From Lysobacter antibioticus (GTDB lineage: Bacteria; Pseudomonadota; Gammaproteobacteria; Xanthomonadales; Xanthomonadaceae), in NCBI RefSeq assembly GCF_001442535.1, contig NZ_CP013141.1:3478992-3542991 (forward strand): a DNA stretch of 64,000 nucleotides, given 5' to 3'. Under the pieces are notes generated by a model. It was given only the letters and a program-made list of their open reading frames with translations. It had not been told where the DNA came from and ran no database searches. This document shows positions 1 to 9,196 of this stretch, piece after piece. Each line of letters begins with the position of its first letter. The stretch's first letter is position 1. The position numbers and the translations under genes were made by a program.

Positions 1-603
1 TGGTTCGCGCCGGCCACCACCATCGCGATGATCGCGCTGGCCTATCTGCTGTGGATGATCGCCCACCTGCGCCACTGGCGCCGCGAGGCCAATCTCGACA
101 CCTTGACCCGGCTCGGCAACCGCCGCCGCTTCGATCATGTGCTGCAAAACGAACTGGCCAGCGCCCGGCGCACCCGCACGCCGCTGTCGCTGGCGCTGGT
201 CGACGTCGACTTCTTCAAGGCCTACAACGACTCCGAAGGCCACCGCGCCGGCGACAAGCTGCTGCGCCAAATCGCCGAGATCATCGCCTCGCATGCGCGC
301 CGTCCGCGCGACCTGGCCGCCCGTTTCGGCGGCGACGAGTTCGCGGTGATCCTGCCCGATACCCACGTCGAAGGCGCCGCCCGCGTCGCCGACGGCATCC
401 TGGAAGACATGCGCAAACTCGACGCGCGTTACGGCGAAGGCCATGCCGACCAGCGCGTCAGCCTCAGCATCGGCCTGTACACCTGCGTGCCCGGCGTCCA
501 CACCCACGTGCGCACCTTGTTCGACGGCGCCGATTCGGCGCTGTACCGGGCCAAGGAAAACGGCCGCGACCGCCGCGAAGCCACCCGGTTCGGCGAAGTC
601 TGA
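1..603 (+). CDS. GGDEF-domain diguanylate cyclase, C-terminal part
   Basis: The reading frame is open from the first base, so the gene begins left of the window. The visible part starts in a hydrophobic segment (TTIAMIALAYLLWMIAHL, probably the last membrane helix) followed by a complete GGDEF domain. It carries the DTLTRLGNRRRF entry motif and an intact RFGGDEFAVIL active-site signature. The family makes cyclic di-GMP from two GTP at the inner membrane. No RxxD inhibitory site is evident just before GGDEF (the residues are HARRPRDLAA). The missing N-terminus presumably holds the sensory region. The protein ends about 60 residues after the last conserved stretch (SALYRAKENGRD), as usual for the domain. 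Confidence 0.9.
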   Translation, partial: WFAPATTIAMIALAYLLWMIAHLRHWRREANLDTLTRLGNRRRFDHVLQNELASARRTRTPLSLALVDVDFFKAYNDSEGHRAGDKLLRQIAEIIASHARRPRDLAARFGGDEFAVILPDTHVEGAARVADGILEDMRKLDARYGEGHADQRVSLSIGLYTCVPGVHTHVRTLFDGADSALYRAKENGRDRREATRFGEV

Positions 604-620
604 GCGGCAGCGAATCCCGG

Positions 621-657
621 CGACGCCTGTCGCCAGGGCGATGGCGACAGGTCGTCG
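621..657 (+). terminator. Stem-loop after the GGDEF gene
   Basis: A 15-16 bp stem with one bulge (arms around CCTGTCGCCA and TGGCGACAGG, loop GGGCGA) begins 18 bases after the stop codon. There is no T-run, so it may be a weak or Rho-assisted terminator, or an mRNA 3'-end stabiliser. Confidence 0.4.
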
Positions 658-720
658 TGGCCGCACCGCCTCCCGATCGAGGCGGGGCGCACCCGTTTAC
701 CGCATAACCCTCCACGGACC

Positions 721-760
721 ACCCCGCCCCTTTGAAAAAGGCGCGGGGGGATTCGCTTCT
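721..760. repeat. CCCCTTT-AAAGGGG type intergenic repeat
   Basis: An imperfect inverted repeat (CCCCTTTGAAAAAGG next to GCGGGGGGATTCG). In inverse orientation it resembles the two elements at 52215-52255 and 52318-52350, which share the AATCCCC ... TTTCAAA(A)GGGG layout. It lies between the GGDEF gene and the convergent avidin gene. Confidence 0.5.
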
Positions 761-778
761 GCCTTTCGATCGCCGCCT

Positions 779-1249
779 CTACATCGAAGTAAAGGTGTCG
801 GCACCGGCGAGGATGTGATCCCAGTCAAACTGCGAGTTCGGCCGCGACAGATGCCACAGCGTGCGCAAGCCCGCGCCCGCGGACGTGTCGCTGCAGGTGC
901 CGGTCCAGGCGGTGATGCTGCCGATCTGGCCCCAGCGCACGCTGAAGGCGATGGTGACCGCATTGTTCGCGCCCGGTGCCGGCGGCGCCGAATTGACCCA
1001 ACCGATCAGCGGATAGAAACCGGGCGCGCCGCCGTTGGTGCGGTACTGGCCCTGGATCGCCCCGGTGCTCGGGTTGAACGAGGTGATCCTCATCTCCGAG
1101 CCCATCTGGTTGCGCCACAAGCCCACCGGGTTGCCGCAACGCACCACCGCCGCGGCGCCGGCCGCTTCCTTCTGCGGTTCTTTCGCCGACACGCTGCCGT
1201 TGATGGCGAACAAGCCGAGAAGAACGAGAACTGCTCCTGCACGTTCCAT
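779..1249 (-). CDS. Secreted avidin/streptavidin-family biotin-binding protein
   Basis: A 156-residue protein with a signal peptide (residues 1-22, ending VSA) followed by one avidin beta-barrel domain. The order of biotin-contact residues matches streptavidin: N47 and S51 (WRNQMGSEM), Y69 and T71 (GQYRTN; streptavidin has Y43 and S45), W106, S111/T113/W115 (GSITAWTG; S88/T90/W92), W132 (TLWHL), and W143 plus D151 (DWDHILAGADTF; W120 and D128). Two cysteines (C38, C119) could form a disulfide. The start at 1249 is chosen because GGAGG lies 6-10 bases upstream; longer readings of this frame run into sequence that does not look coding. Known family members bind biotin very tightly and are thought to starve competitors of it. 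The gene stands alone, convergent to the GGDEF gene. Confidence 0.88.
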   Translation of the reverse strand: MERAGAVLVLLGLFAINGSVSAKEPQKEAAGAAAVVRCGNPVGLWRNQMGSEMRITSFNPSTGAIQGQYRTNGGAPGFYPLIGWVNSAPPAPGANNAVTIAFSVRWGQIGSITAWTGTCSDTSAGAGLRTLWHLSRPNSQFDWDHILAGADTFTSM

Positions 1250-1782
1250 GTTGCCTCCTGTCATAGGCGGCGAGTGCGCCGCGATTTTCAAGCGATTTCG
1301 AATCGCATCGACCAATCCCGAGCCGGTCGCCGAGTGCGATGGCGTCGAAGCGTTCGCGGATGCAATCGCGGCGCCCTCGGGCGGCCGTTGCCGTGCGAAG
1401 TGTTCGGCGTGATGTCCGGCGAAGTCTCCGCTGCCTGGACCCGACCGAACCAGACGGCCGGCGGACCACCGCGATCGCGCCCCCGCTTCGCTCGCATCGA
1501 ACGCGAACCACCGCTGGGCTGCTACTACGCTCGCTAACCCGGCGGCGGCCGAAACGCGATTGCGCACACGCTTTGCCGTTACCGAAGTGAACGACGCGAG
1601 CGGGCCGCGCGTCTGCGCCTGCTTCGCTGGCACGCAACGTGATCGCCGTCGCGAATCATCGACGCTTCGAACGAAGATCTCCGCTACCGGATGCGCACGA
1701 ATCGTCAGGAGCGCCCACAACGAAAAGGGCCGGCAATGCCGGCCCTTTTGTTCATCGATGACGAACCCGCTAAGCGGATCGA
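1250..1782. other. Intergenic stretch, no gene seen
   Basis: These 533 bases separate the avidin start from the rhlE stop. They hold the avidin ribosome binding site and the rhlE terminator at 1723-1749. Long open frames cross the stretch, but they show neither family similarity nor a ribosome binding site. The avidin promoter should lie here; no clear -35/-10 pair is visible. Confidence 0.6.
1723..1752. terminator. Intrinsic terminator of rhlE
   Basis: A 12-bp perfect stem (AAAAGGGCCGGC / GCCGGCCCTTTT) around a three-base loop, with a T-run on both strands. It lies about 30 bases beyond the rhlE stop codon and could work in both directions. Confidence 0.85.
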
Positions 1783-3111
1783 TCAACCGGCGTTGCGGTC
1801 GCGACGCTGGCCCGGCTGCGCGCCTGCGCCGCCGCGGTGCTGCTTCGGACCGGCATGCGCGTGACGCGGGGCCGGCTTGCCGTGCGGACGATGCGCCGGC
1901 TTGCGCGGTCCGTTGTTGCCGCGGTTGTTGCCGCCCGGGCTGCGCGCGCCCGGCGCATCCGAACCCATGCGGATCGGACGCGACGGCTCGTAGCCGGGCA
2001 CCGTCACCATCTCGATGTCGTCCTTGAGGATGCGCTGGATCTGGCGCAGCAGGCCGCCTTCGTCCGGCGAGACCAACGACAGCGCTTCACCGGTGGCGCC
2101 GTTGCGGCCGGTACGGCCGATGCGGTGCACGTAGTCTTCGGCGACCATCGGCAGGTCGAAGTTGATCACCAGCGGCAGGCTGGGGATGTCGAGACCGCGC
2201 GCGGCGACGTCGGTGGCGACCAGCACGCGGGCCTTGTTCGCCTTGAAATCGCGCAGGGCTTTCTGGCGCTGTGCCTGGCTCTTGTTGCCGTGGATCGCGA
2301 CCGACTTCAGGCCGGCCTCTTCCAACTGCTCGGCCAGACGGTTGCAACCGTGCTTGGTACGGCCGAACACGATCACCTGATCGTTCGGACGCTTGGCCAG
2401 GATGTCGATCAGCAGATCGCGCTTGCGGCCGCCGTCGACCGGATGCACGCGATGGGTGATGGCTTCGGCGACCAGGCTGTTGGCGGCGATCTGCACCTGC
2501 TGCGGGTTGCGCATGAATTCCAGCGCGAGCTGCTTGATCTGGGTTTCGAACGTGGCCGAGAACAGCAGGGTCTGGCGCGACTGCGGCAGGCGGCCGAGGA
2601 TGCGCTTGATCGCCGGCAGGAAGCCCATGTCGAGCATGCGGTCGGCTTCGTCCATGATCAGCATCTCGACGCCGTCGAGCTTGGCGCTGCCGCGCTCGAG
2701 GTGGTCGATCAGGCGGCCCGGCGTGGCGACGAGCACGTCGACGCCGCGGCGCAGCGCATCGAGCTGCGGGCCCATGCCGGCGCCGCCGAAGATGGCGTGG
2801 ATGTTGAGGCGCAGGTACTTGGCGTAACCGCGCAGGCTGTCGCTGACCTGCAGCGCCAGTTCGCGGGTCGGCGCGAGGATCAGCACGCGCGGCTTGCGCT
2901 GGGTGTTGCCCTGGGTGGTGGCGAGGCGGTGCAGCAGCGGCAGGCCGAAGGCCGCCGTCTTGCCGGTACCGGTTTGAGCGCCGCCGAGCAGGTCGTGGCC
3001 GGCCAATGCGAGCGGAATGGCTTCGCTCTGGATCGGGGTCGGCGTGGTGTAGTTCTGTTCGGAAAGGGCGCGCAGCAACGCGGGCGCAAGCCCGAGCGAT
3101 TCAAACGTCAT
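1783..3111 (-). CDS. rhlE: DEAD-box ATP-dependent RNA helicase RhlE
   Basis: A 442-residue protein with all superfamily-2 helicase motifs: Q motif near residues 21-28, AQTGTGKT at 45-52, PTRELALQ at 81-88, DEAD at 154-157, SAT at 185-187, ARGLDIP at about 304-310 and HRIGRTGR at 329-336. After about residue 375 there is a basic, low-complexity tail rich in Gly, Arg, Asn, Pro and His, typical of RhlE and likely to bind RNA. The family remodels structured RNA in ribosome maturation and mRNA turnover in the cytoplasm. The gene is single, with its own terminator and a long repeat-rich region upstream. No good ribosome binding site is visible before the ATG at 3111, but the family start matches MTFESLGL. 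Confidence 0.93.
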   Translation of the reverse strand: MTFESLGLAPALLRALSEQNYTTPTPIQSEAIPLALAGHDLLGGAQTGTGKTAAFGLPLLHRLATTQGNTQRKPRVLILAPTRELALQVSDSLRGYAKYLRLNIHAIFGGAGMGPQLDALRRGVDVLVATPGRLIDHLERGSAKLDGVEMLIMDEADRMLDMGFLPAIKRILGRLPQSRQTLLFSATFETQIKQLALEFMRNPQQVQIAANSLVAEAITHRVHPVDGGRKRDLLIDILAKRPNDQVIVFGRTKHGCNRLAEQLEEAGLKSVAIHGNKSQAQRQKALRDFKANKARVLVATDVAARGLDIPSLPLVINFDLPMVAEDYVHRIGRTGRNGATGEALSLVSPDEGGLLRQIQRILKDDIEMVTVPGYEPSRPIRMGSDAPGARSPGGNNRGNNGPRKPAHRPHGKPAPRHAHAGPKQHRGGAGAQPGQRRDRNAG

Positions 3112-3484
3112 GTTGGAACTCCAGTGGTTCGCGATGCGGCCTCACCCGGCGCCCGTCGAAACGGGCGCACGATCGAGACGATCGCGTGATGACCCCAGCG
3201 TTCCCTTGAACCGCGCTGCGAGTATCTGATTTGACGGCGCCGGATGCTCCGGGCCGTGTCTGCGCTACGAAAGACGTGCGGGATAAAAAGTCGCGCCGGC
3301 GAATCCGAGAACTCGGTGCGGGGCGACAGGCAACCTGGGAAACGTACCCTTGCGGGGAGGCAGCCGTGCGCTGAACGGGGCGAACTCTACTCGAAACCCC
3401 GTGAAACCGCCAGCTGGGTTCCACGGAGGGTGTCAGCGGGCGGTCATGTGCTGGGGGGCGGAGGCCCTGCCGTGGGTGGGTTTG

Positions 3485-3556
3485 GGGGTGGCCGGGGTGG
3501 CCGGGGTGGCCGGGGTGGCCGGGGTGGCCGGGGTGGCCGGGGTGGCCGGGGTGGCT
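3485..3556. repeat. 9-bp minisatellite, eight units
   Basis: Eight back-to-back copies of GGGGTGGCC, the last ending in T rather than C. The unit length of 9 keeps all frames open, which explains the Gly-Val-Ala or Pro-Ala-Thr runs in spurious open frames. Confidence 0.95.
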
Positions 3557-3755
3557 GGGGTCGGGTCGGGGCTCGGCAGGGGTTGGTCGGGTCTGCCCGT
3601 GGGGTTCAGGGTGGATGGGCTGCGGGCCTCGTCCATTTTGAGTTGCGTTCAGCCCGGATCGACACTCGAAGTTGCATTTCGCTTCCGCTCTGCCCGCACG
3701 GTCATCCTGGGGAAAGCCGGGGTGCTTTCGATTTTCGTCGCGGACAGGCGGTTGT

Positions 3756-3779
3756 GCGGTCGCGGCTCGCGCCGCTCCA
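3756..3779 (-). repeat. REP palindrome, partial
   Basis: GCGGTCGCGGCTCGCGCCGC followed by TCCA is the reverse orientation of the GGAGCGGCGCGAGCCGCGACCGC element found at 10795, 10957, 34281 and 43871. The flanking CTA of the full element is lost. Confidence 0.65.
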
Positions 3780-3799
3780 CCCTGGCAGCAGCGTTGCGC

Positions 3800-4110
<311 letters not shown>

Positions 4111-4120
4111 AGCTTCTTTG

Positions 4121-4413
4121 AAAACAAGATCAAACGCCAAAAGCTTCCGCCACTAAAGCGGCGGGTTACTTTCTTTTGTCATAAGCAACAAAAGAAAGCT
4201 AACCAAAGAAGTTGCTTTTCTTTGAATCACCAGCCCGCACGAGCGGTGCCTCCGCGGGGATTTTTCATACGGGACATCCCTGTCCCGATGAAAAACGGCC
4301 CGCATCCATGCGGGCCGCCCTCCGGGTCTACTTCAGCCTTCGCGAGTGCGAATCGGCGCACAGCAACAACCAGGGCGAGAGCAAGAGCGCACAGCAACGG
4401 CAACGGCAACAGC
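4121..4413 (+). repeat. Structured dispersed element, copy A
   Basis: The order is: head (AAACGCCAAAAGCTTCCGCC) with a small CCGCC/GGCGG palindrome; hairpin I at 4164-4204; a spacer; hairpin II at 4261-4295 (TTTTTCAT-A-CGGGACA / TGTCCCG-ATGAAAAA); hairpin III at 4296-4317 (CGGCCCGCA / TGCGGGCCG); tail CCCTCCGGGTCT at 4318-4329; then short CGGCAA runs at 4392-4413. The same layout recurs at 11022-11300 and, inverted, at 3805-4110. The element ends just beyond the stop of the minus-strand ABC/M1 gene. Confidence 0.85.
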
Positions 4414-4433
4414 CACCTACCCTCACCTACCAC

Positions 4434-7400
4434 CTACAACCGCTGGCGATTGTCCGCCGACACTCGGTCGATCAACTTGTTGTAGGGATCGAACCCCACC
4501 TCATACGGCGCTTCGTCGACGACCACCTTGATCGTCGATTCGCCCTCGGTGATGCGGCGGCGCTCCAGCAGCAGCGGTTTCTCGTCGGCTTCCTCGCCCG
4601 AGAGACCGCGTGCGAACACGCCGATCTCGATCCAATCGTCGAGCCGGGCTGGGCTTTCCTTGCCTTTGCCGTCGACATAGACCTTGCCGGTATGCAACTG
4701 CATCGTCACTTCGTATTTGCCGTCGGCGCGCTGGGCGCTGCTCGCGCTCGCCACGCGGTTGTCGTAGAAGGTGATCTTCTCGAACAGGTCGGTGATCAGC
4801 GCTTGCTGCTCGGGCTTGGCTTCGGCGCGCAGGTAATCCAGCAGTTCGGCCGAGGTGGTGTACGGCGGCTGTTGGTAGCCCTTGTCCTGCAGGAAGCGCT
4901 TCAGCGCGCGGTTGACCGCCGCTTCGCCGAGCTCTTCGCGCAGACGGTAAAACACCAGCGAACCCTTGCGGTAATGCACGTAGGGTTGGTTCTCGACCCG
5001 ATACAGCGGCAGTTCCTCGACCCGCTCGGCGCTGCGCTCGGACAGGTAGTTATCCAGTTCGTACTTGAGGAAACGGCGCATCTTGGCGCGGCCGTAGGCC
5101 TTCTCCATCACCATCAGCGCCGAGTACTGCGACAGCGATTCCGACAGCATCGTCGAACCCTGCAGGTCGGCGCCGATCACCTGGTGCGCCCACCACTGGT
5201 GCGCGACTTCGTGCGCGGTCACGTAGAACACGTAGTCGATCGCGCTGGTGTCGCGCAGGTCGGCGATGAAGCCGATCGATTCGGAGAACGGAATCGTGTT
5301 GGCGAAGCTCTGGGCGAAGCGGGCATAGCCGGGGAACTCGATGATGCGCACCTGGCGATGCTGGTAGGGCGTGAATTGGGCCTGGAAATAATCCAGCGAC
5401 TGCTTGACCCCATCGATCATCCGATCGACGTTGTAGGCGTGTTTCGGGTCGTAGTAGACCTCGACCGGGATGCCGCCGTGTTCGACGCGCTTGACCTGCC
5501 ACTTCGCCGACAGATAGGCGTAGAACGGCAGCATCGGCTGGTCCATCGCATAGTCGAAGCAACGGCGTCCCTCGCGGCGGTACTCGCGCTTGAGATAGCC
5601 CGGGGCCAGCGCGATCTGGTCCGGCGCAGTGCAGACCGTGGTCTTGAAGTCGATCCAGTCGGCATCGCCGCCGATGTAGTGGTTGCCGCGCGCCGCCCGG
5701 TCCTCGAGTTTGGCCATGCGCTGCACCTCGGCGACCCCGCGCTTGCGGCGCTCGTTGCGGTCGGCGAGCTGGCGGTTCTCGTTGTAGCCGAAGTGCGGGA
5801 AGGCGGCGGAGTTGAAGAAGCTGCCGTTGGCGACGATGGCCTTGTTGTCGGGCTCGTTGCTGAAACCGCGCTGCGCATACGACTGGGCGAAACGCAGTTC
5901 GCGCTGTTCGCCGGGCTGCATCGGCCGGTCCAGCTTGTAGATGCGATAGCCCAGGCGCTGGTCGTCGTGGCTCAGCTTGGCGCCGCCGAACTCCAGGGCG
6001 GTGATGCGCTGCTCGGGATCGACCGTGATGTGGAACTCGCCGATCGGCTGCGCATGTGGGTTGACGATGCGGTAGCGGCCCTCGCTGGACACGCTCAGGC
6101 TTTCCGGATGCAGGTCGACGTCGACCTCGACGGCGAGGATCCGCGGCTGGGCGAGGCCCTTGTACTTGCGGTAGTCCTTCTCGTAGCGCACCTGCTCGTC
6201 CATCGCCACGTCCGAGGGCGTGTAACGGTTGAGCAGGTTGGTGTTCCAGAAGATGTAGCTGCCGGCACCGACCCAGGCCAGGGCGAACGCCGCCAGGACG
6301 ATGCCGGGCGCGCCGCGCAGGCGGCTGCGCGCCAGGGCGATGCGGTCGCGCAGGCTCGGCGAGACGCCGCGCACCCAGAACGCCGCGGCGAGGGTCAACA
6401 AGGCCGCCACGAACAGGCCCCAGTACGCCTGGTACCACAGGCGTGCGCCGAGGAACTGGCCGTAACCGTTCATGTCCGAATACGGCGCTTCGGGGGCGCG
6501 GCTGAAGTTGTACAGGTTGTGCTCGAAATGCAGCAGGCCGAACGCGGTCTGCAGCACCACCACCAGGATCAGCGCGCCGTAGCCGATGAACTTGTTGTTG
6601 GTCAGCACCTGCAGCACCAGGGCCAGGCCGCCCATCAACACGAAGGGAATCGAATCGAGCAACAAGGCTTTCGCGTACAACAGCGGTTCGAGTTGGTGAT
6701 AGCCCTTGGCGAGTTGGTAGCCGATCGCGCCGAGGCTGCCGATGGCCTGGAAGATCACCACCACCAACACCAGGGTCGCGGCCTTGCTCAACAGCGGCAC
6801 CCAGTTCGGCACCGACATCGCATCGGTGACCTCGGCCAGCTTGACCGCGCGTTCCTTGAACACCAGGTCGCCGGCGTAGAACATCACGATGAACACGACC
6901 ATGAAGCCGAAGGTGTCCTGCAGGGCGCCGATCATCACCGAGGTGGTCGGATAGGTTTCGGTGCCGAACAGGCTGCGCATGGCGCCGGCGCTGCCGAGCA
7001 GGTTGGCGACCGCGAACGCCAGCATGATCAGGAACGGCACGCTCTTGAGCACGCCGACGGTGTCGAAGCGCAAGGCATGCAGGAACTGGGCGACGGCGGT
7101 GCCGGTGCCGAAGACAGGCTTGACCCGCGGCGCAACCACGGCCGAGGGCGTCGTCGCCACCGGCGCGGAGCGTTTTTTACGCCGGAACCAGCCCTTGCCG
7201 GTCGCGCTGCGCTGCGGTTTGAACAGGACGAAGGCGGTCGCGGCCAGGATCAGGCCGATGCCGCTCCAGACCAGGCGATTGGCCAGCAGGAAACGGTCGA
7301 GGGTCGGGATCGCGGTATTGAGTTCGGCCGAGGACCAATAACGCAGGGTGCGCCGCAACGCGGTGATGCCGAACGGATCGACCATCACCGCCAGCCACTC

Positions 7401-8003
7401 GTTGTCGAGGTCGGTGGCCAGGCCGCGGCCGACGCGGTACAGGATGAAGAACGCGATCACCCCGAGGTAGACCACCAGCAGGTTGCGCGCGGTCACCGCG
7501 AGCAAGGCCAGCAGCGCGCCGACGAACAACAGGTTCGGCAGCACCACCACGCACAGGCCCCACAGATACGGCATCAGCGAGAACGGCCCGAGCCGTTCCG
7601 GGTCGATCCACGGCATCAGCGGCGCGATCATCAGCCCGGCGGCGACCATCGCGAACACCAGCAGGCAGGCGACCAGGGCCGCGGAGAAGCGGCCGATCAG
7701 GAAGTCGCGCTTGCGCATCGGGCTGGAGAAGAACAGGTCGGCGGTGCCGAGCTCGAAATCGCGCAGCAGCGCGCCGGCGATGAAGCTGGCGATGGCGAAC
7801 AGGCCGAGCAGGCTGAAATAGCTCAGCGCCATGATCACGGTGGACGGCGCATTGCGGTTGACGTTGCCGATGGCACCGCCGATCTGCACCGCATCGGAGC
7901 TGGTCATCGCGAAAGCGAGCAGTCCGAACAACAGGGAAATAAGCCACAGCAGCGGCGCGCGCAACTGCTGGCGCAATTCGAAACGGAAGAATTCGGCGAT
8001 CAT
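4434..8003 (-). CDS. ABC-2 type permease fused to M1-family metallopeptidase
   Basis: A 1189-residue membrane protein. The first 580 residues hold two ABC-2-like permease blocks with about a dozen hydrophobic helices, beginning with a helix at about residues 15-35. A large periplasmic part follows that resembles M1 aminopeptidases, with the zinc motif HEVAHQWW at residues 931-938 and the downstream glutamate segment MLSESLSQYSALM. The start at 8003 gives MIAEFFRFELRQQL, typical of ABC-2 permeases, and lies 13 bases after the ATPase stop. The longer frame upstream overlaps the ATPase gene and is discarded. With its neighbour it forms a two-gene operon. Such permease-peptidase fusions occur in Xanthomonadaceae and Bacteroidetes; what they move or cleave is unknown. 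The usual M1 substrate-binding GxMEN motif is not evident. Confidence 0.87.
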   Translation of the reverse strand: MIAEFFRFELRQQLRAPLLWLISLLFGLLAFAMTSSDAVQIGGAIGNVNRNAPSTVIMALSYFSLLGLFAIASFIAGALLRDFELGTADLFFSSPMRKRDFLIGRFSAALVACLLVFAMVAAGLMIAPLMPWIDPERLGPFSLMPYLWGLCVVVLPNLLFVGALLALLAVTARNLLVVYLGVIAFFILYRVGRGLATDLDNEWLAVMVDPFGITALRRTLRYWSSAELNTAIPTLDRFLLANRLVWSGIGLILAATAFVLFKPQRSATGKGWFRRKKRSAPVATTPSAVVAPRVKPVFGTGTAVAQFLHALRFDTVGVLKSVPFLIMLAFAVANLLGSAGAMRSLFGTETYPTTSVMIGALQDTFGFMVVFIVMFYAGDLVFKERAVKLAEVTDAMSVPNWVPLLSKAATLVLVVVIFQAIGSLGAIGYQLAKGYHQLEPLLYAKALLLDSIPFVLMGGLALVLQVLTNNKFIGYGALILVVVLQTAFGLLHFEHNLYNFSRAPEAPYSDMNGYGQFLGARLWYQAYWGLFVAALLTLAAAFWVRGVSPSLRDRIALARSRLRGAPGIVLAAFALAWVGAGSYIFWNTNLLNRYTPSDVAMDEQVRYEKDYRKYKGLAQPRILAVEVDVDLHPESLSVSSEGRYRIVNPHAQPIGEFHITVDPEQRITALEFGGAKLSHDDQRLGYRIYKLDRPMQPGEQRELRFAQSYAQRGFSNEPDNKAIVANGSFFNSAAFPHFGYNENRQLADRNERRKRGVAEVQRMAKLEDRAARGNHYIGGDADWIDFKTTVCTAPDQIALAPGYLKREYRREGRRCFDYAMDQPMLPFYAYLSAKWQVKRVEHGGIPVEVYYDPKHAYNVDRMIDGVKQSLDYFQAQFTPYQHRQVRIIEFPGYARFAQSFANTIPFSESIGFIADLRDTSAIDYVFYVTAHEVAHQWWAHQVIGADLQGSTMLSESLSQYSALMVMEKAYGRAKMRRFLKYELDNYLSERSAERVEELPLYRVENQPYVHYRKGSLVFYRLREELGEAAVNRALKRFLQDKGYQQPPYTTSAELLDYLRAEAKPEQQALITDLFEKITFYDNRVASASSAQRADGKYEVTMQLHTGKVYVDGKGKESPARLDDWIEIGVFARGLSGEEADEKPLLLERRRITEGESTIKVVVDEAPYEVGFDPYNKLIDRVSADNRQRL

Positions 8004-8016
8004 CGGCGCGCCCCGC

Positions 8017-8913
8017 TCAAGCCGCGACGCGCGAATGGTGGCGCAGGCGCTGGAAGTACACGTCTTCCAGGTCCGGCGCGACCGGCTCGAAGCCCTCCCC
8101 CGGGTGGTCCTGGCTGAACACATGGATCACCGGCTGTCCGGCGACCAGGCGCGTCGACAACACGATGTAACGCGTTTCGTAGCTGGCCAAGCTGGCCTTG
8201 GTGACCTGCTTGCGCCACACCTGGTTGGCCACCGCGGCGATCGCCGCGTTCGGCTCGCCGGTCAGCAACACCTTGCCCTTGTTGACGATGGCCATGGTCG
8301 GGCAGAGGTCGGTCACGTCCTCGACGATGTGGGTCGACAGGATCACCGCGACGTTCTCGCCGATCTCGGCCAACAGATTCAGGAACCGATTGCGTTCCTC
8401 GGGGTCGAGGCCGGCGGTGGGCTCGTCGACGATCACCAGGCGCGGGTCGCCGAGCAGCGCCTGGGCGATGCCGAAGCGCTGGCGCATGCCGCCGGAAAAG
8501 GTGCCGAGCTTCTGCTTGCGCGCCGCCCACAGATTGACCTGGTGCAGCAGGCCGTCGACGACTTCGCGCCGTTGTTTGCGCTGGGTCAGGCCCTTGAGCA
8601 CGGCGAAATGTTCGAGCAGGTCCTCGGCGCTGACCTTCGGGTACACGCCGAAATCCTGCGGCAGATAGCCCAGTTGGCGCCGCACCGTGTCCTTGTCGCG
8701 CAACACGTCGATCGGGCGGCCGTCGGCGCCTTCGAGGGTGGCGCTGCCGGCGTCGGCTTCCTGCAGGGTCGCCAGGGTGCGCATCAATGAGGACTTGCCG
8801 GCGCCGTTCGGGCCGAGCAGGCCGAACATGCCGCGCGGGATGTCGAGCGAGATGCCGTCCAGCGCGCGTACGCCGTTGGCATAGGTCTTGGTGAGGTCGC
8901 GAATGCTGAGCAT
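8017..8913 (-). CDS. ABC transporter ATP-binding protein (ABC-2 partner)
   Basis: A 298-residue nucleotide-binding subunit. Walker A GPNGAGKS is at 34-41, the Q-loop YLPQDFG at about 83-89, the signature FSGGMRQ at 139-145, Walker B LVIVDEP at 159-165, and a switch histidine (STHIVEDV) follows. The C-terminal 80 residues are an accessory region. The protein would power the membrane half of the permease/peptidase fusion encoded 13 bases downstream. It has no membrane segments of its own. The start at 8913 follows the family (MLSIRDLTKTY). Confidence 0.93.
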   Translation of the reverse strand: MLSIRDLTKTYANGVRALDGISLDIPRGMFGLLGPNGAGKSSLMRTLATLQEADAGSATLEGADGRPIDVLRDKDTVRRQLGYLPQDFGVYPKVSAEDLLEHFAVLKGLTQRKQRREVVDGLLHQVNLWAARKQKLGTFSGGMRQRFGIAQALLGDPRLVIVDEPTAGLDPEERNRFLNLLAEIGENVAVILSTHIVEDVTDLCPTMAIVNKGKVLLTGEPNAAIAAVANQVWRKQVTKASLASYETRYIVLSTRLVAGQPVIHVFSQDHPGEGFEPVAPDLEDVYFQRLRHHSRVAA

Positions 8914-9196
8914 CGATGGGTCCCGTGCGGAGGGAAGACGGCGCGGCGCGGATCGCCGGGCCTTTCCTGACAGGATCGATGCTATCGACCCGAGCGCTTA
9001 CACCCATGGGCGTTTCGTCGGCATGACCGATGGCAGGGGCAGCGGTTCCCGACGGCCGCTGCGCCCGACGGCACGGCGACGGCCTGCACGTCGCCTGCAC
9101 GCGCTGCCGCTAACCATGGACCGACGAGGCCCTGCCGCGCGCTGGCGCGGCGGCGAGGACAGGGACGCGAACGGCGGCACTCACAAGGGAGGCGCG

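Noticed and set aside
1250..1786. N-terminal extension of the avidin frame to 335 residues
   Set aside because: It runs through the rhlE terminator, has non-coding composition, and puts about 180 residues before a clear signal peptide with its own GGAGG.
3433..3636. Pro-Ala-Thr repeat protein on the minus strand
   Set aside because: Produced by the 9-bp minisatellite; open in all frames and lacking a ribosome binding site.
4212..8117. A 1301-residue open frame on the plus strand
   Set aside because: It is antisense to the ABC/M1 gene. Its translation is His/Arg/Gln-rich with no domain, a common artefact of GC-rich third positions.
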